This document shows, piece by piece, positions 1-6,377 of a DNA stretch of 6,947 nt. Source of the DNA: B8-G4 sp033720735 (GTDB taxonomy: Bacteria > Bacteroidota > Bacteroidia > Chitinophagales > Saprospiraceae); assembly GCA_033720735.1 (NCBI GenBank), contig JAWWBX010000237.1, forward strand, positions 1 through 6,947, in the 5' to 3' direction. Every line of letters begins with the position of its first letter. Position 1 is the stretch's first letter. Under the pieces are notes generated by a model that was not told the DNA's origin, did not search any database, and saw nothing but the letters and a program-made list of their open reading frames with translations. The position numbers and the translations under genes are program-made.

Positions 1-684
1 GCGATGGACATCGACGGCTTCGGGTACAAGTATGTCGAACGCTTCTATGAGCTGGGGTGGCTGCGGTCGCTCGCCGATTTCTACAACCTGGACTACGACA
101 AGATCGCCGGGCTGGAAGGCTTCGGGACCAAATCGGCCGAGAAGCTCAAAGCCGCCGTGGACGCAGCCAAGTCCAACCCCGTCTACCGGCTATTGCACAG
201 CCTGAGCATCCATCATCTGGGGAAGCGCGCTTCCAAACTGCTCGCCGAGCGGATCGGCCATGTCCTCGAACTGAAGGACTGGACCATCGAAGACTACACA
301 GCCATTCCGGACATTGGCCCGGTTGTCGCCGAGAATGTCGCTGCCTTCTTCGCCATCGAGGAGAACGTGCGGATGCTGGAACAAATGGAGGCGTACGGCG
401 TCAATCTGACCCAGACCGAAGCCGACAAACCACTCGAAGTCGCCACGGATGCACCGCTAAGTGGCAAGACCATCCTGTTTACCGGGACACTGGCCAAAAT
501 GGGCCGCAAGGAAGCCCAGCAGCTGGCCGCCGAGAACGGTGCCAGGAACATCAGCGCGGTAAGCAGCAATCTCGACATCCTGGTCGCTGGCGAGAAAGCC
601 GGATCCAAGCTGAGCAAGGCGCAGGCGCTGGGCACGGTGGAGATCCTGAGTGAAGATGAGTTCCTGGAGTTGATCGGCCAGTAA
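1..684 (+). CDS. ligA: NAD-dependent DNA ligase LigA, C-terminal part (5' end outside window)
   Basis: This is the last ~227 residues of the bacterial NAD+-dependent DNA ligase, which seals nicks during replication and repair. The frame is open from base 1 (GCG, then ATG at 4), so the ATG at 4 is internal: AMDIDGFG matches the conserved AMDIxGxG stretch that opens the helix-hairpin-helix region. Numbering from that Met, HhH-type motifs lie at about 33-55 (IAGLEGFGTKSAEKL), 66-88 (IHHLGKRASKLLAERIG) and 100-118 (IPDIGPVVAENVAAFFA). A BRCT domain fills about 152-226, with LSGKTILFTGTL at its start and the typical LVAGEKAGSKLSKA near its end. The adenylation and OB domains would lie upstream. 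Full-length family members are roughly 650-700 residues, so about a third is present. The C-terminus looks intact, ending in TAA at 682-684. Identification is very secure. Confidence 0.97.
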   Translation, partial: AMDIDGFGYKYVERFYELGWLRSLADFYNLDYDKIAGLEGFGTKSAEKLKAAVDAAKSNPVYRLLHSLSIHHLGKRASKLLAERIGHVLELKDWTIEDYTAIPDIGPVVAENVAAFFAIEENVRMLEQMEAYGVNLTQTEADKPLEVATDAPLSGKTILFTGTLAKMGRKEAQQLAAENGARNISAVSSNLDILVAGEKAGSKLSKAQALGTVEILSEDEFLELIGQ

Positions 685-685
685 G

Positions 686-745
686 GATTGTTGATTGCCG
701 TGCCCGACGAAGCCTGACAGGCGAAGGCGGGTTGATTGTTGATTG
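686..745. repeat. Interrupted palindrome flanked by 12-base direct repeats
   Basis: GATTGTTGATTG occurs exactly at 686-697 and again at 734-745. Between them, 703-731 is an interrupted inverted repeat: outer arms CCCG (703-706) and CGGG (728-731), inner arms GCCTG and CAGGC around a central A, and five unpaired bases on each side. The layout suggests a short dispersed intergenic repeat of REP/MITE-like character, or a structured 3' end for the ligA transcript. No T-run follows the stem, so a standard rho-independent terminator is unlikely. The direct repeat is itself a GATTG doublet, so it could be slippage rather than a target-site duplication. Confidence 0.6.
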
Positions 746-760
746 TCAAAGGAGCTACCA

Positions 761-786
761 AGCTGCCACTTAGCTGCCACTTAGCT
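761..786. repeat. Tandem 11-base repeat, 2.4 copies
   Basis: AGCTGCCACTT is repeated head to tail at 761-771 and 772-782, followed by a partial AGCT at 783-786. The array ends 11 bases before the GTG start of the dioxygenase gene. A degenerate 14-base match (12 of 14) to positions 769-782 lies at 1390-1403, across the stop codon of the same gene. The unit length matches about one helical turn, so paired operator sites are possible, but each unit is not a palindrome. Replication slippage is the simpler explanation. Confidence 0.6.
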
Positions 787-797
787 ATCTTCCAAAC

Positions 798-1394
798 GTG
801 CATTTCACACCAATCGAGACCACCGCCGCAACTCTTCTAACGGCACCTGCCTTCCTGACACCCCACGAATGCTCCACCCTTTGCATGCTCATCGACCGGC
901 ACGCTACGCCATCCCAAGTCTGGGAAGGCACTGCTCAATCCTACCAGGCTTCGGCCGGACGCACCTCCTCGACAGCGATCCTCCCCGGCAAACTCGACCC
1001 GCTGATCGCGACAATCAACCAGCGCATCGCGACGGCACTCGGCTTGCCCATGAGTCACGGCGAGGTCATGCAAGGCCAGCGGTATGGACCTGGTCAGCAG
1101 TTCACCGATCACACAGATTTCTTTAAGTACAAATGGTATCACCTCCGCAAGCAGCCGCAGCGCACCTGGACCTGCATGATCTACCTGAACGATGATTGTG
1201 AGGGAGGGGCCACCGATTTTCCTGACCTTGGTCTGTCTTTCACTCCACAAACCGGCATGGCACTGGCATGGTATAACCTCGACTACCGGGGCCGTCCCAA
1301 TCCGGCTACGATCCATGCGGGCCGTCCCGTAGAGGCAGGCACCAAGTACATTCTCACTAAATGGTTCCAAACCCGACCAGTCTCCACTGCTTAG
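798..1394 (+). CDS. 2-oxoglutarate/Fe(II)-dependent dioxygenase, prolyl 4-hydroxylase-like
   Basis: This 198-residue protein is predicted to be a cytoplasmic enzyme that couples oxidative decarboxylation of 2-oxoglutarate to hydroxylation of a substrate. The double-stranded beta-helix core is recognisable. The iron ligands are H105-x-D107 (in DHTDFF) and the distal H173 (in TIHAGRP). K183, ten residues after the distal His, is in the position of the 2-oxoglutarate-binding Lys of prolyl 4-hydroxylases. Other family features are RTSS at 55-58, QRYGPGQQF at 94-102, and MIYLNDDCEGGATDF at 127-141. Length fits a single catalytic domain, and no signal peptide is evident. The start is GTG at 798; there is no Shine-Dalgarno, and no in-frame ATG lies before the conserved region. 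It follows a repeat-rich spacer and is 55 bases before the next gene, so operon membership is unclear. The class is secure; the substrate (protein prolyl, free amino acid or other) cannot be deduced. Confidence 0.9.
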   Translation: MHFTPIETTAATLLTAPAFLTPHECSTLCMLIDRHATPSQVWEGTAQSYQASAGRTSSTAILPGKLDPLIATINQRIATALGLPMSHGEVMQGQRYGPGQQFTDHTDFFKYKWYHLRKQPQRTWTCMIYLNDDCEGGATDFPDLGLSFTPQTGMALAWYNLDYRGRPNPATIHAGRPVEAGTKYILTKWFQTRPVSTA

Positions 1395-1449
1395 TTGCCA
1401 CCTGGTTCTCAAGAAATTTCATGTAATTCGCCCCTGACAACCACTCAAT

Positions 1450-1647
1450 ATGCGCAAGCAACTGCATTGGTGGCTCATCTTTGCCCTGTTGTTCACCGCA
1501 ACGCAGGACTATCTCTTTATCGGGTCGTGGCCGGACCGGCTCATCGCCGGCATGCCGGTTTGGTTCTTCTACTTCCTCATCGTGCATCTGGCATTCATCG
1601 TGGCGATCTACCGCTACAGCAGGTCAAGACAAAATCAAGATCGCTAG
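1450..1647 (+). CDS. Small two-helix membrane protein (DUF3311-like), probable symporter partner
   Basis: This 65-residue protein has two hydrophobic segments at about 7-25 and 36-54, joined by a short loop containing GSWPDRLIAGMP. The ends are basic (MRK at the start, RYSRSR near the end), so both termini should face the cytoplasm. The layout, including Pro-Val-Trp-Phe-Phe at the start of helix 2, resembles the DUF3311 family, small proteins usually encoded just before sodium:solute symporters. E. coli YhdT next to PanF is an analogous arrangement from another family. The stop codon TAG (1645-1647) is followed with no gap by the ATG of the symporter, which strongly implies translational coupling and a shared function. 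The start is the ATG at 1450; no Shine-Dalgarno is visible. The coding call is strong because of this context; the DUF assignment is from memory and less certain. Confidence 0.83.
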   Translation: MRKQLHWWLIFALLFTATQDYLFIGSWPDRLIAGMPVWFFYFLIVHLAFIVAIYRYSRSRQNQDR

Positions 1648-3102
1648 ATGGTCTACGTCATCCTGATCCTCTATATCGCCCTGACCTTCCTGACCAGTCT
1701 CCGGGGCACCCGGGCGCTCAACCGAACCCCGGAAGGGTATTTCCTGGCCGGACGCAATCTGGGCACACTGGCGCTGTTCTTCACGATCATCGCCACCAAC
1801 TTCAGTGCGTTCTATTTCCTGGGGTTTGCCGGAGAGGGCTATCGGGTTGGCTTCCCGTACTACGTGGTGATGGCATTCGGGACTGCGTTTGCCTGCCTGT
1901 CCTTCTTCTTCATAGGGGAAAAAGCCTGGCATCTGGGCAAGACGCATGGGTACATCACGCCTTCGGAGCTGGTCTATGGTCAAACGGGTAGCAGACCACT
2001 CAGGTGGTTGTTTGCCGTGATCATGATCGTGTTCACCTTCCCGTACCTTGCCTTACAGCTCATCGGTGCCGGCTATTTGCTGGAAAATATGACCGGCGGC
2101 GAGATCCCGTACTTTCTGGGAGCCGCGATCCTCACTCTGTTTACCATCGGGTACGTCCTCCTTGGTGGCATGCGGAGTGTGGCGAGCACCGATCTCAAGC
2201 AGGGGTTGCTGATGATGCTCCTCATGCTCGCCGCCGTGATCTGGATCGCCCATGCACTGGGTGGATTCACATCAGCCCAGCAGCAGGTGTTTGAGCGCCT
2301 TCCCGACCTGTTCAGGCGCACCGGGGTCGACGGCACATACACACCTCAGAAATGGTTCAGCCTGCTCATCTTCTGGTTGTTCTGCATTCCGATGTTCCCA
2401 CAGATCTTCATGCGCTTTTTCGTAGGGCGCGGTCCGTCACAGCTTCGAAAATCCGCGGTGCTGTATGCAACGATCCCATTGATCATTTCAATCTTCCCCG
2501 TCCTGATCGGTCTGATGGGGCACGTCACCTTCCCGGAACTGACCGGAAGGGAAGCTGACCAGATCCTGCCAATGATGCTTGTCGAGCACTGCCCCGAATG
2601 GTTTGCAGCGCTGGTGATGACCGGTGCATTGGCAGCATTCATGTCGACACTGGACTCACAGTTGCTGGCGCTCAGTACGATCGTCACCCGTGACCTGGTG
2701 CTGCCTTTCCGGCCGGGGACCTCGATGCGTGGTCAGGTGCGGATCGGTCGCATCTTTGTGGTTCTGTTCGCCTTGGTCGGGCTGATCATTGCCTGGCAGC
2801 CATTCGATACGATCTTCGATATGGGTAAGCTGGCCTTCAGCGGACTGGCGGTTTTGTTCCCACCAACACTGGCCATTCTGTATTATCACAAAATACCGAA
2901 GAGCGCGTCCATCGTGTGTGTCATCCTTGGCGAAACGTTGCTGTTGCTCTTTTACTATAACGTCTTACCCGCCTCCTGGTTACTGGGCTTTGAACCCGCC
3001 ATTGTGATATTAGCATTGGAAGGACTGATCCTTGCCGCACCGGTGATCTGGCAGAGGTTAGGAGCAATCAGGTCGAGGGGCCACCGACGCCCAGGCTCGT
3101 AG
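1648..3102 (+). CDS. Sodium:solute symporter (SSS/SLC5 family)
   Basis: This 484-residue inner-membrane transporter has about 13 hydrophobic segments (approximately 2-18, 38-60, 69-90, 120-142, 153-173, 184-204, 235-257, 269-291, 317-345, 367-384, 393-412, 419-437, 449-468), as in PutP-type members. It should drive uptake of a small solute with the sodium gradient. Key signs are GGMRSVASTDLKQ at 173-185, the family signature around helix 6, and LAAFMSTLDSQLL at 328-340. The latter aligns with the PutP segment carrying the Na2-site residues, so A330, S333 and T334 match PutP A337, S340 and T341. In helix 2, IATNFSAF (48-55) aligns with the PutP GASDMSG region and places N51 where PutP has the important D55 (alignment by eye). 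The tail is short and basic. Substrate is not deducible; pantothenate, proline, sugars and carboxylates are all known in this family. Confidence 0.94.
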   Translation: MVYVILILYIALTFLTSLRGTRALNRTPEGYFLAGRNLGTLALFFTIIATNFSAFYFLGFAGEGYRVGFPYYVVMAFGTAFACLSFFFIGEKAWHLGKTHGYITPSELVYGQTGSRPLRWLFAVIMIVFTFPYLALQLIGAGYLLENMTGGEIPYFLGAAILTLFTIGYVLLGGMRSVASTDLKQGLLMMLLMLAAVIWIAHALGGFTSAQQQVFERLPDLFRRTGVDGTYTPQKWFSLLIFWLFCIPMFPQIFMRFFVGRGPSQLRKSAVLYATIPLIISIFPVLIGLMGHVTFPELTGREADQILPMMLVEHCPEWFAALVMTGALAAFMSTLDSQLLALSTIVTRDLVLPFRPGTSMRGQVRIGRIFVVLFALVGLIIAWQPFDTIFDMGKLAFSGLAVLFPPTLAILYYHKIPKSASIVCVILGETLLLLFYYNVLPASWLLGFEPAIVILALEGLILAAPVIWQRLGAIRSRGHRRPGS

Positions 3103-3187
3103 ATCAATCGCCCACATTCATCGAAATGATACCCGCACAAACGCCAATTGCAGTTTGTTTTGTCTGTTGGAAAATGAAGTTGCAGCG
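3103..3187. other. Intergenic spacer before the serine hydrolase gene
   Basis: This 85-base spacer is noticeably richer in A and T than the flanking genes, especially from 3141 to 3180, where a promoter for the downstream gene could sit. I could not find a convincing -35/-10 pair or a TAnnTTTG-type Bacteroidota -7 element at good spacing. TTGCAG occurs at 3148-3153 and again at 3180-3185. No terminator-like hairpin with a T-run follows the symporter. Confidence 0.35.
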
Positions 3188-4237
3188 ATGAGAAGTACAA
3201 CGGCGATCCTCCTCCTTCTTGTAGCAACCCTCGTGGGATGCCAGAAGAACGGTGTGGAGCCGGTGCCGGACTCGTACTGGGAAACGGCCGACCCGGCGGC
3301 ATTGGGCATGCAGGCTGATTCACTCAGTCGGGCGATTGAACTGGCCCGCGACATGCCCAATTTCTACGCGCTGCTGGTCGCCAGACATAACAAACTGGCG
3401 ACCGAAGCCTACTTTCGGGGCAAACGCGCCACCTCCCTGTACCACCTCAGGTCGGTAACCAAAAACTTTGTTTCAGCTCTTGCCGGGATGGCGATCGAGC
3501 AGGGGCTTGTCGATAGCCTCAACGCCTCGATCACATCCGATTTTCCGGCGATTATTTCGGGTGAGAAGGAAGCGATCACGGTCGGGCACCTGCTCAACAT
3601 GGCCTCCGGGTTGACGTGGGACGAGGATACTGAAGTGATCCCGCTGATCCAGCATCAGATCCCCGACCCGGTGACAGCGATCCTGAGCCGGCCACTGGAA
3701 GCACCGCCAGGCATTGCTTACAACTACAACTCCGTCTCGACCCACATCGTCGCCGAGATCATCAGCCAGCGGGCAATTATGCCGTTTGAGCAATATGCCG
3801 ATGAGCAGTTGTTGACGCCGCTCGGCATCACCTCGTATGCCTGGGAGCGCGACCCCGAAGGTCGCGTGTGGGGTGGCTTCGGATTGCAACTGACGGCACG
3901 GGACGTCGCCAAACTCGGACAGCTGTACCTGGATGGCGGACAATGGCAGGGCGCGCAGCTCGTTCCGGCTGATTGGGTCGACATGTCCTTTGTGGCGCAG
4001 ATCGATGTGCCCACCTCGCCTACGGATTACAGCCTGCAGTGGCGTGTGTCTGAATCGACCGGCACGACCATCATGTTCGGTCTGGGTTTTGGTGGCCAGG
4101 TCCTGATGGTCATTCCCGAAAAAGACATGGTCATTGTGGCACTGCAGGAACACTTCGTATCGTTCGATCAGAGTGGTACGCAATGGCAAAACTTTGCCAG
4201 CCGCATCTTCGGCCCGATCTTCCGGTCGGTCGAATAA
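3188..4237 (+). CDS. Serine hydrolase lipoprotein, class C beta-lactamase / NylB-like fold
   Basis: This predicted lipid-anchored hydrolase belongs to the penicillin-binding-protein/class C beta-lactamase superfamily. The start chosen is ATG 3188 (349 residues), because it puts a short basic N-terminus and hydrophobic stretch right before a lipobox, L15-V-G-C18. An in-frame ATG at 3155 would add 11 residues that spoil the signal peptide. The catalytic motifs are S89-V-T-K92 (SxxK nucleophile and base), Y180-N-S in the YxN position, and G298-L-G-F-G-G-Q304 where beta-lactamases have KTG. The G-x-G-G-Q form and the SVTKNFVSALAG context point to the esterase/6-aminohexanoate-dimer-hydrolase-like branch rather than a true beta-lactamase. 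Length fits the family. It probably hydrolyses an ester, amide or peptide in the periplasm or at the outer membrane. Antibiotic resistance should not be inferred. The fold is secure; the substrate is unknown. Confidence 0.92.
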   Translation: MRSTTAILLLLVATLVGCQKNGVEPVPDSYWETADPAALGMQADSLSRAIELARDMPNFYALLVARHNKLATEAYFRGKRATSLYHLRSVTKNFVSALAGMAIEQGLVDSLNASITSDFPAIISGEKEAITVGHLLNMASGLTWDEDTEVIPLIQHQIPDPVTAILSRPLEAPPGIAYNYNSVSTHIVAEIISQRAIMPFEQYADEQLLTPLGITSYAWERDPEGRVWGGFGLQLTARDVAKLGQLYLDGGQWQGAQLVPADWVDMSFVAQIDVPTSPTDYSLQWRVSESTGTTIMFGLGFGGQVLMVIPEKDMVIVALQEHFVSFDQSGTQWQNFASRIFGPIFRSVE

Positions 4238-4281
4238 GACTGACGGTAACGACGGACCGGGATTTGATATCTTGACCTCTT

Positions 4282-5871
4282 ATGGTTTCTCGAACAAAAG
4301 GGATCGCCATCTGGTTACGCGTGGCGATTGTGGGTACGGCCATGCTGCACATCGGTGCAATGGCCGGCGCGCAAACTGCCCGTGACTCGCTGATTGTGCA
4401 GATCGGGCTGGAAATGGAGGCGGCATTTGGTGCCGGCGATGTCAGCTATTTCGCCAGTGTCTTCGACGACTCCGCGTTTCTGGCCAACTTCGTCGATTTT
4501 GATCACGCAAATGAAAACATCCGCCTCATCAACGAGGAACTGGCAAACACGCATTTCGGCGAGCAGTTTGGCAACGGGATCATCGACGACCTGAACACAG
4601 GCTCCTACTTCACCTTTATCAGGTTTTCTGAAGACAGCTCGGGTGGCTACTATCTGCGTTTCCGCCACTTTGGTGAAGACGGCCTCAACTACAGCGAATA
4701 CTTCCTCACGTTTGAGGAAGACGGTTCCTTCGGCATTTCTGACATCTACAATTACATCACGGGTGAGTACATCACCCAGACGATGGAACGCATGTACAAG
4801 CCGCTGATCGAAGAGTTCTCCCGGGATCAACCTCCGGACCTGGCTTACAGCCGCGGTGTGGCACGACTGGCGGATCTGGAGCGCCTGATGGATGCAGGCG
4901 AGCTGGACTCAGCGCGCATCGTGTTTGCCACCCAGATCCCGGCCGAGATCAGGGAATCCGCCTTTGGACAACTGATCGCCATGCAATTGCTGGATCCATC
5001 GGACGAGTCCGCGTATGCTGCGGTGCTTGACAATCTTTTGCAGTTTACCAAGGCGCGGGCGGCGGCCCATTTGGTCAGCATCGATGTGTTCTTGCTGGCG
5101 GGTGAATACGACCGCTCACTGGCCGCGGTGGACAGTCTTGAGTGGTATGTGGAGGATCCCTGGCTCGACTACCTCAGGGGCAATATCTCCTGGGAGCGCG
5201 GAGACCTGGCCACCGCGTGCAGATACTACGAACAAGTGAGGTCTGAGTATCCATATTTTGTGGAAGCGTACGATGCCCTCCTGACCCTGTATCCTGAAAT
5301 ACAGCAGACCGATCTGGCTGTTGCCTTGCTCGATACCGTATTGGCCTATACCAGTCTGACCCCCGCAGAGCTCGATACCATCTGCCGCCTCGACTTTCCA
5401 GCGGTCGCTGCTCATCCTGACTACCCCGGCTGGTATGAGCGCGCCCGGGCAGAGGAGGCGGCGTTCATTGCTGAAGTCCACAACATGCTCTCCACCCGAT
5501 GGAAGAGTACCGGGATTTACAATGAAGCAGGCCAGCGACTGGACTCTTTCCCGGCGCTGGTCCTCGATGCGGATCTCACAGCAGACCTGATCCTCGTGGC
5601 CGATGGGTCCTGTGAGTGGGTCAGGGCTGCCGAATCACGAAAGTCGGGTCGCTGGACGCTCGATCCCAACCGCGCTGCGATTGACTGGGAGGTCCCTGTT
5701 GCCGTTGACGACCCTGATTATCAACGCCTGGTGGATACCGGACAGGCCATGATCGGCGCTGACGGCCGTGCCTATCGCCTCAGGACCCATTACCTGGTAG
5801 ACCTGACAGAAGACGCCCTCGTGCTCTATCAGGAACCGGACCGCTACCTGACCTACGAACGCGTGAAATAA
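4282..5871 (+). CDS. Exported multi-domain protein: N-terminal alpha/beta domain, TPR-like middle, lipocalin-like C-terminus
   Basis: I do not recognise this 529-residue protein as a named family. A basic N-terminus (RTK, WLR), a hydrophobic stretch at about 8-28 and AGA-QT at 28-32 suggest a Sec signal peptide. Residues 35-180 form an alpha/beta region; its SDIYNYITGEYITQTMERMY (153-172) recalls a conserved stretch in exported TPR proteins of Bacteroidota. Residues 190-390 are mostly helical with TPR-like pairs, e.g. RLADLERLMDAGELDSARIV (195-214) and LRGNISWERGDLATACRYYE (298-317). Residues 392-529 look beta-rich: a Trp-containing start (TRWKS), then LILVADGSCEWVR (436-448), SGRWTLDP (455-462) and a tyrosine-rich strand end, resembling lipocalin-like domains. 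The start is ATG 4282, 44 bases after the hydrolase stop, without a Shine-Dalgarno. It may be a scaffold or a ligand-binding protein; no catalytic motif is visible. Confidence 0.85.
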   Translation: MVSRTKGIAIWLRVAIVGTAMLHIGAMAGAQTARDSLIVQIGLEMEAAFGAGDVSYFASVFDDSAFLANFVDFDHANENIRLINEELANTHFGEQFGNGIIDDLNTGSYFTFIRFSEDSSGGYYLRFRHFGEDGLNYSEYFLTFEEDGSFGISDIYNYITGEYITQTMERMYKPLIEEFSRDQPPDLAYSRGVARLADLERLMDAGELDSARIVFATQIPAEIRESAFGQLIAMQLLDPSDESAYAAVLDNLLQFTKARAAAHLVSIDVFLLAGEYDRSLAAVDSLEWYVEDPWLDYLRGNISWERGDLATACRYYEQVRSEYPYFVEAYDALLTLYPEIQQTDLAVALLDTVLAYTSLTPAELDTICRLDFPAVAAHPDYPGWYERARAEEAAFIAEVHNMLSTRWKSTGIYNEAGQRLDSFPALVLDADLTADLILVADGSCEWVRAAESRKSGRWTLDPNRAAIDWEVPVAVDDPDYQRLVDTGQAMIGADGRAYRLRTHYLVDLTEDALVLYQEPDRYLTYERVK

Positions 5872-5877
5872 CCAGCG

Positions 5878-6369
5878 ATGACAAACCATATCCGGGCATC
5901 CTGCATGTTGGTGACCTGTGCGGTCTCTCTGACCTTTCCGTTTTGCACTACACCGAATACGTGCGCCCTGTCAGCAGAGGATCAAGCCACGATCCGCTCC
6001 ATTGCGAGCCAATATGCTGCAAGCTGGGAGCAGGACGACACGACCGGCGTCCTTGCGCTGTTTGCAGAGGACGCGATGATCTTCCCGAGCGGGCTCGAAC
6101 CACTGCATGGCAAAGAAGCGCTGGCCGCATTCTGGTGGCCTGGTGATGGCTCGGTCACGGTCGTTCACGCTTATCACATCGAAGTAGAGGAAGTGGATGG
6201 CTGTGTTGATCATGCCTACTCCCTGGAGCGCGGTGTCCTTGATTTCAGCTATACCCACGGGGAACTCGACATGCGCAAGACCTCACGATCGCAGGCTGTC
6301 ACCACCTACCACCGGCAGGAAGACGGCCAATGGAAGATCACGCGGCGCATCTGGACCGACCTGCGGTGA
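5878..6369 (+). CDS. SnoaL/DUF4440-like (NTF2 fold) exported protein
   Basis: This 163-residue protein begins 6 bases after the stop of the preceding gene, so the two are probably co-translated. A hydrophobic N-terminal stretch (about 8-23) suggests export. Its end PFC (21-23) is a poor lipobox, so ordinary signal-peptidase cleavage near residue 30 or a non-canonical lipoprotein are both possible. The mature part fits the NTF2-like SnoaL/DUF4440 pattern: IRSIASQYAASWEQDD (39-54), LFAEDAMIFPSG (61-72), GKEALAAFWW (78-87), and a final strand set TTYHRQEDGQWKITRRIW (142-159). Members of this fold are small cone-shaped proteins that bind or isomerise small ligands or act as binding modules. No defined catalytic set can be assigned here. 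Four cysteines lie in the first 30 residues, mostly within the presumed signal peptide. The fold is likely; the function is unknown. Confidence 0.88.
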   Translation: MTNHIRASCMLVTCAVSLTFPFCTTPNTCALSAEDQATIRSIASQYAASWEQDDTTGVLALFAEDAMIFPSGLEPLHGKEALAAFWWPGDGSVTVVHAYHIEVEEVDGCVDHAYSLERGVLDFSYTHGELDMRKTSRSQAVTTYHRQEDGQWKITRRIWTDLR

Positions 6370-6377
6370 CCTCACGA

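Noticed and set aside
703..745. Rho-independent terminator for ligA
   Set aside because: A stem is present, but the bases after it are a mixed GATTGTT sequence rather than a T-run, and the stem is interrupted by unpaired bases.
294..803. 169-codon open frame on the - strand across the ligA end and spacer
   Set aside because: It is antisense to the BRCT domain and low in complexity (Ser/Ala rich); the ligA reading is certain.
1395..1991. 198-codon open frame on the + strand overlapping the small membrane protein and symporter
   Set aside because: It overlaps two well-supported genes in another frame, and its translation is Arg/Pro/His-rich with no family resemblance; it is a shadow of GC-rich coding sequence.
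3155..3187. Upstream ATG start for the serine hydrolase
   Set aside because: The added 11 residues include acidic ones and would disrupt the lipoprotein signal; ATG 3188 gives a textbook signal with lipobox LVGC.
3141..3187. Promoter for the serine hydrolase gene
   Set aside because: The region is A/T-rich, but no -35/-10 or Bacteroidota-type -33/-7 pair has acceptable spacing, so I list only the spacer.
3848..3866. Perfect hairpin CGCGACC / GGTCGCG with a 5-base loop
   Set aside because: It lies inside the serine hydrolase coding region with no T-run and encodes an ordinary loop (ERDPEGR); probably a codon coincidence.
3473..4189. 238-codon open frame on the - strand inside the serine hydrolase gene
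   Set aside because: It is antisense to a gene with intact catalytic motifs, and its His/Arg-rich translation shows no domain; typical antisense shadow.
3188..4237. True beta-lactamase conferring resistance
   Set aside because: The KTG box is replaced by a G-x-G-G-Q form and the general architecture fits esterase/amidase-like relatives; the sequence does not support a resistance claim.
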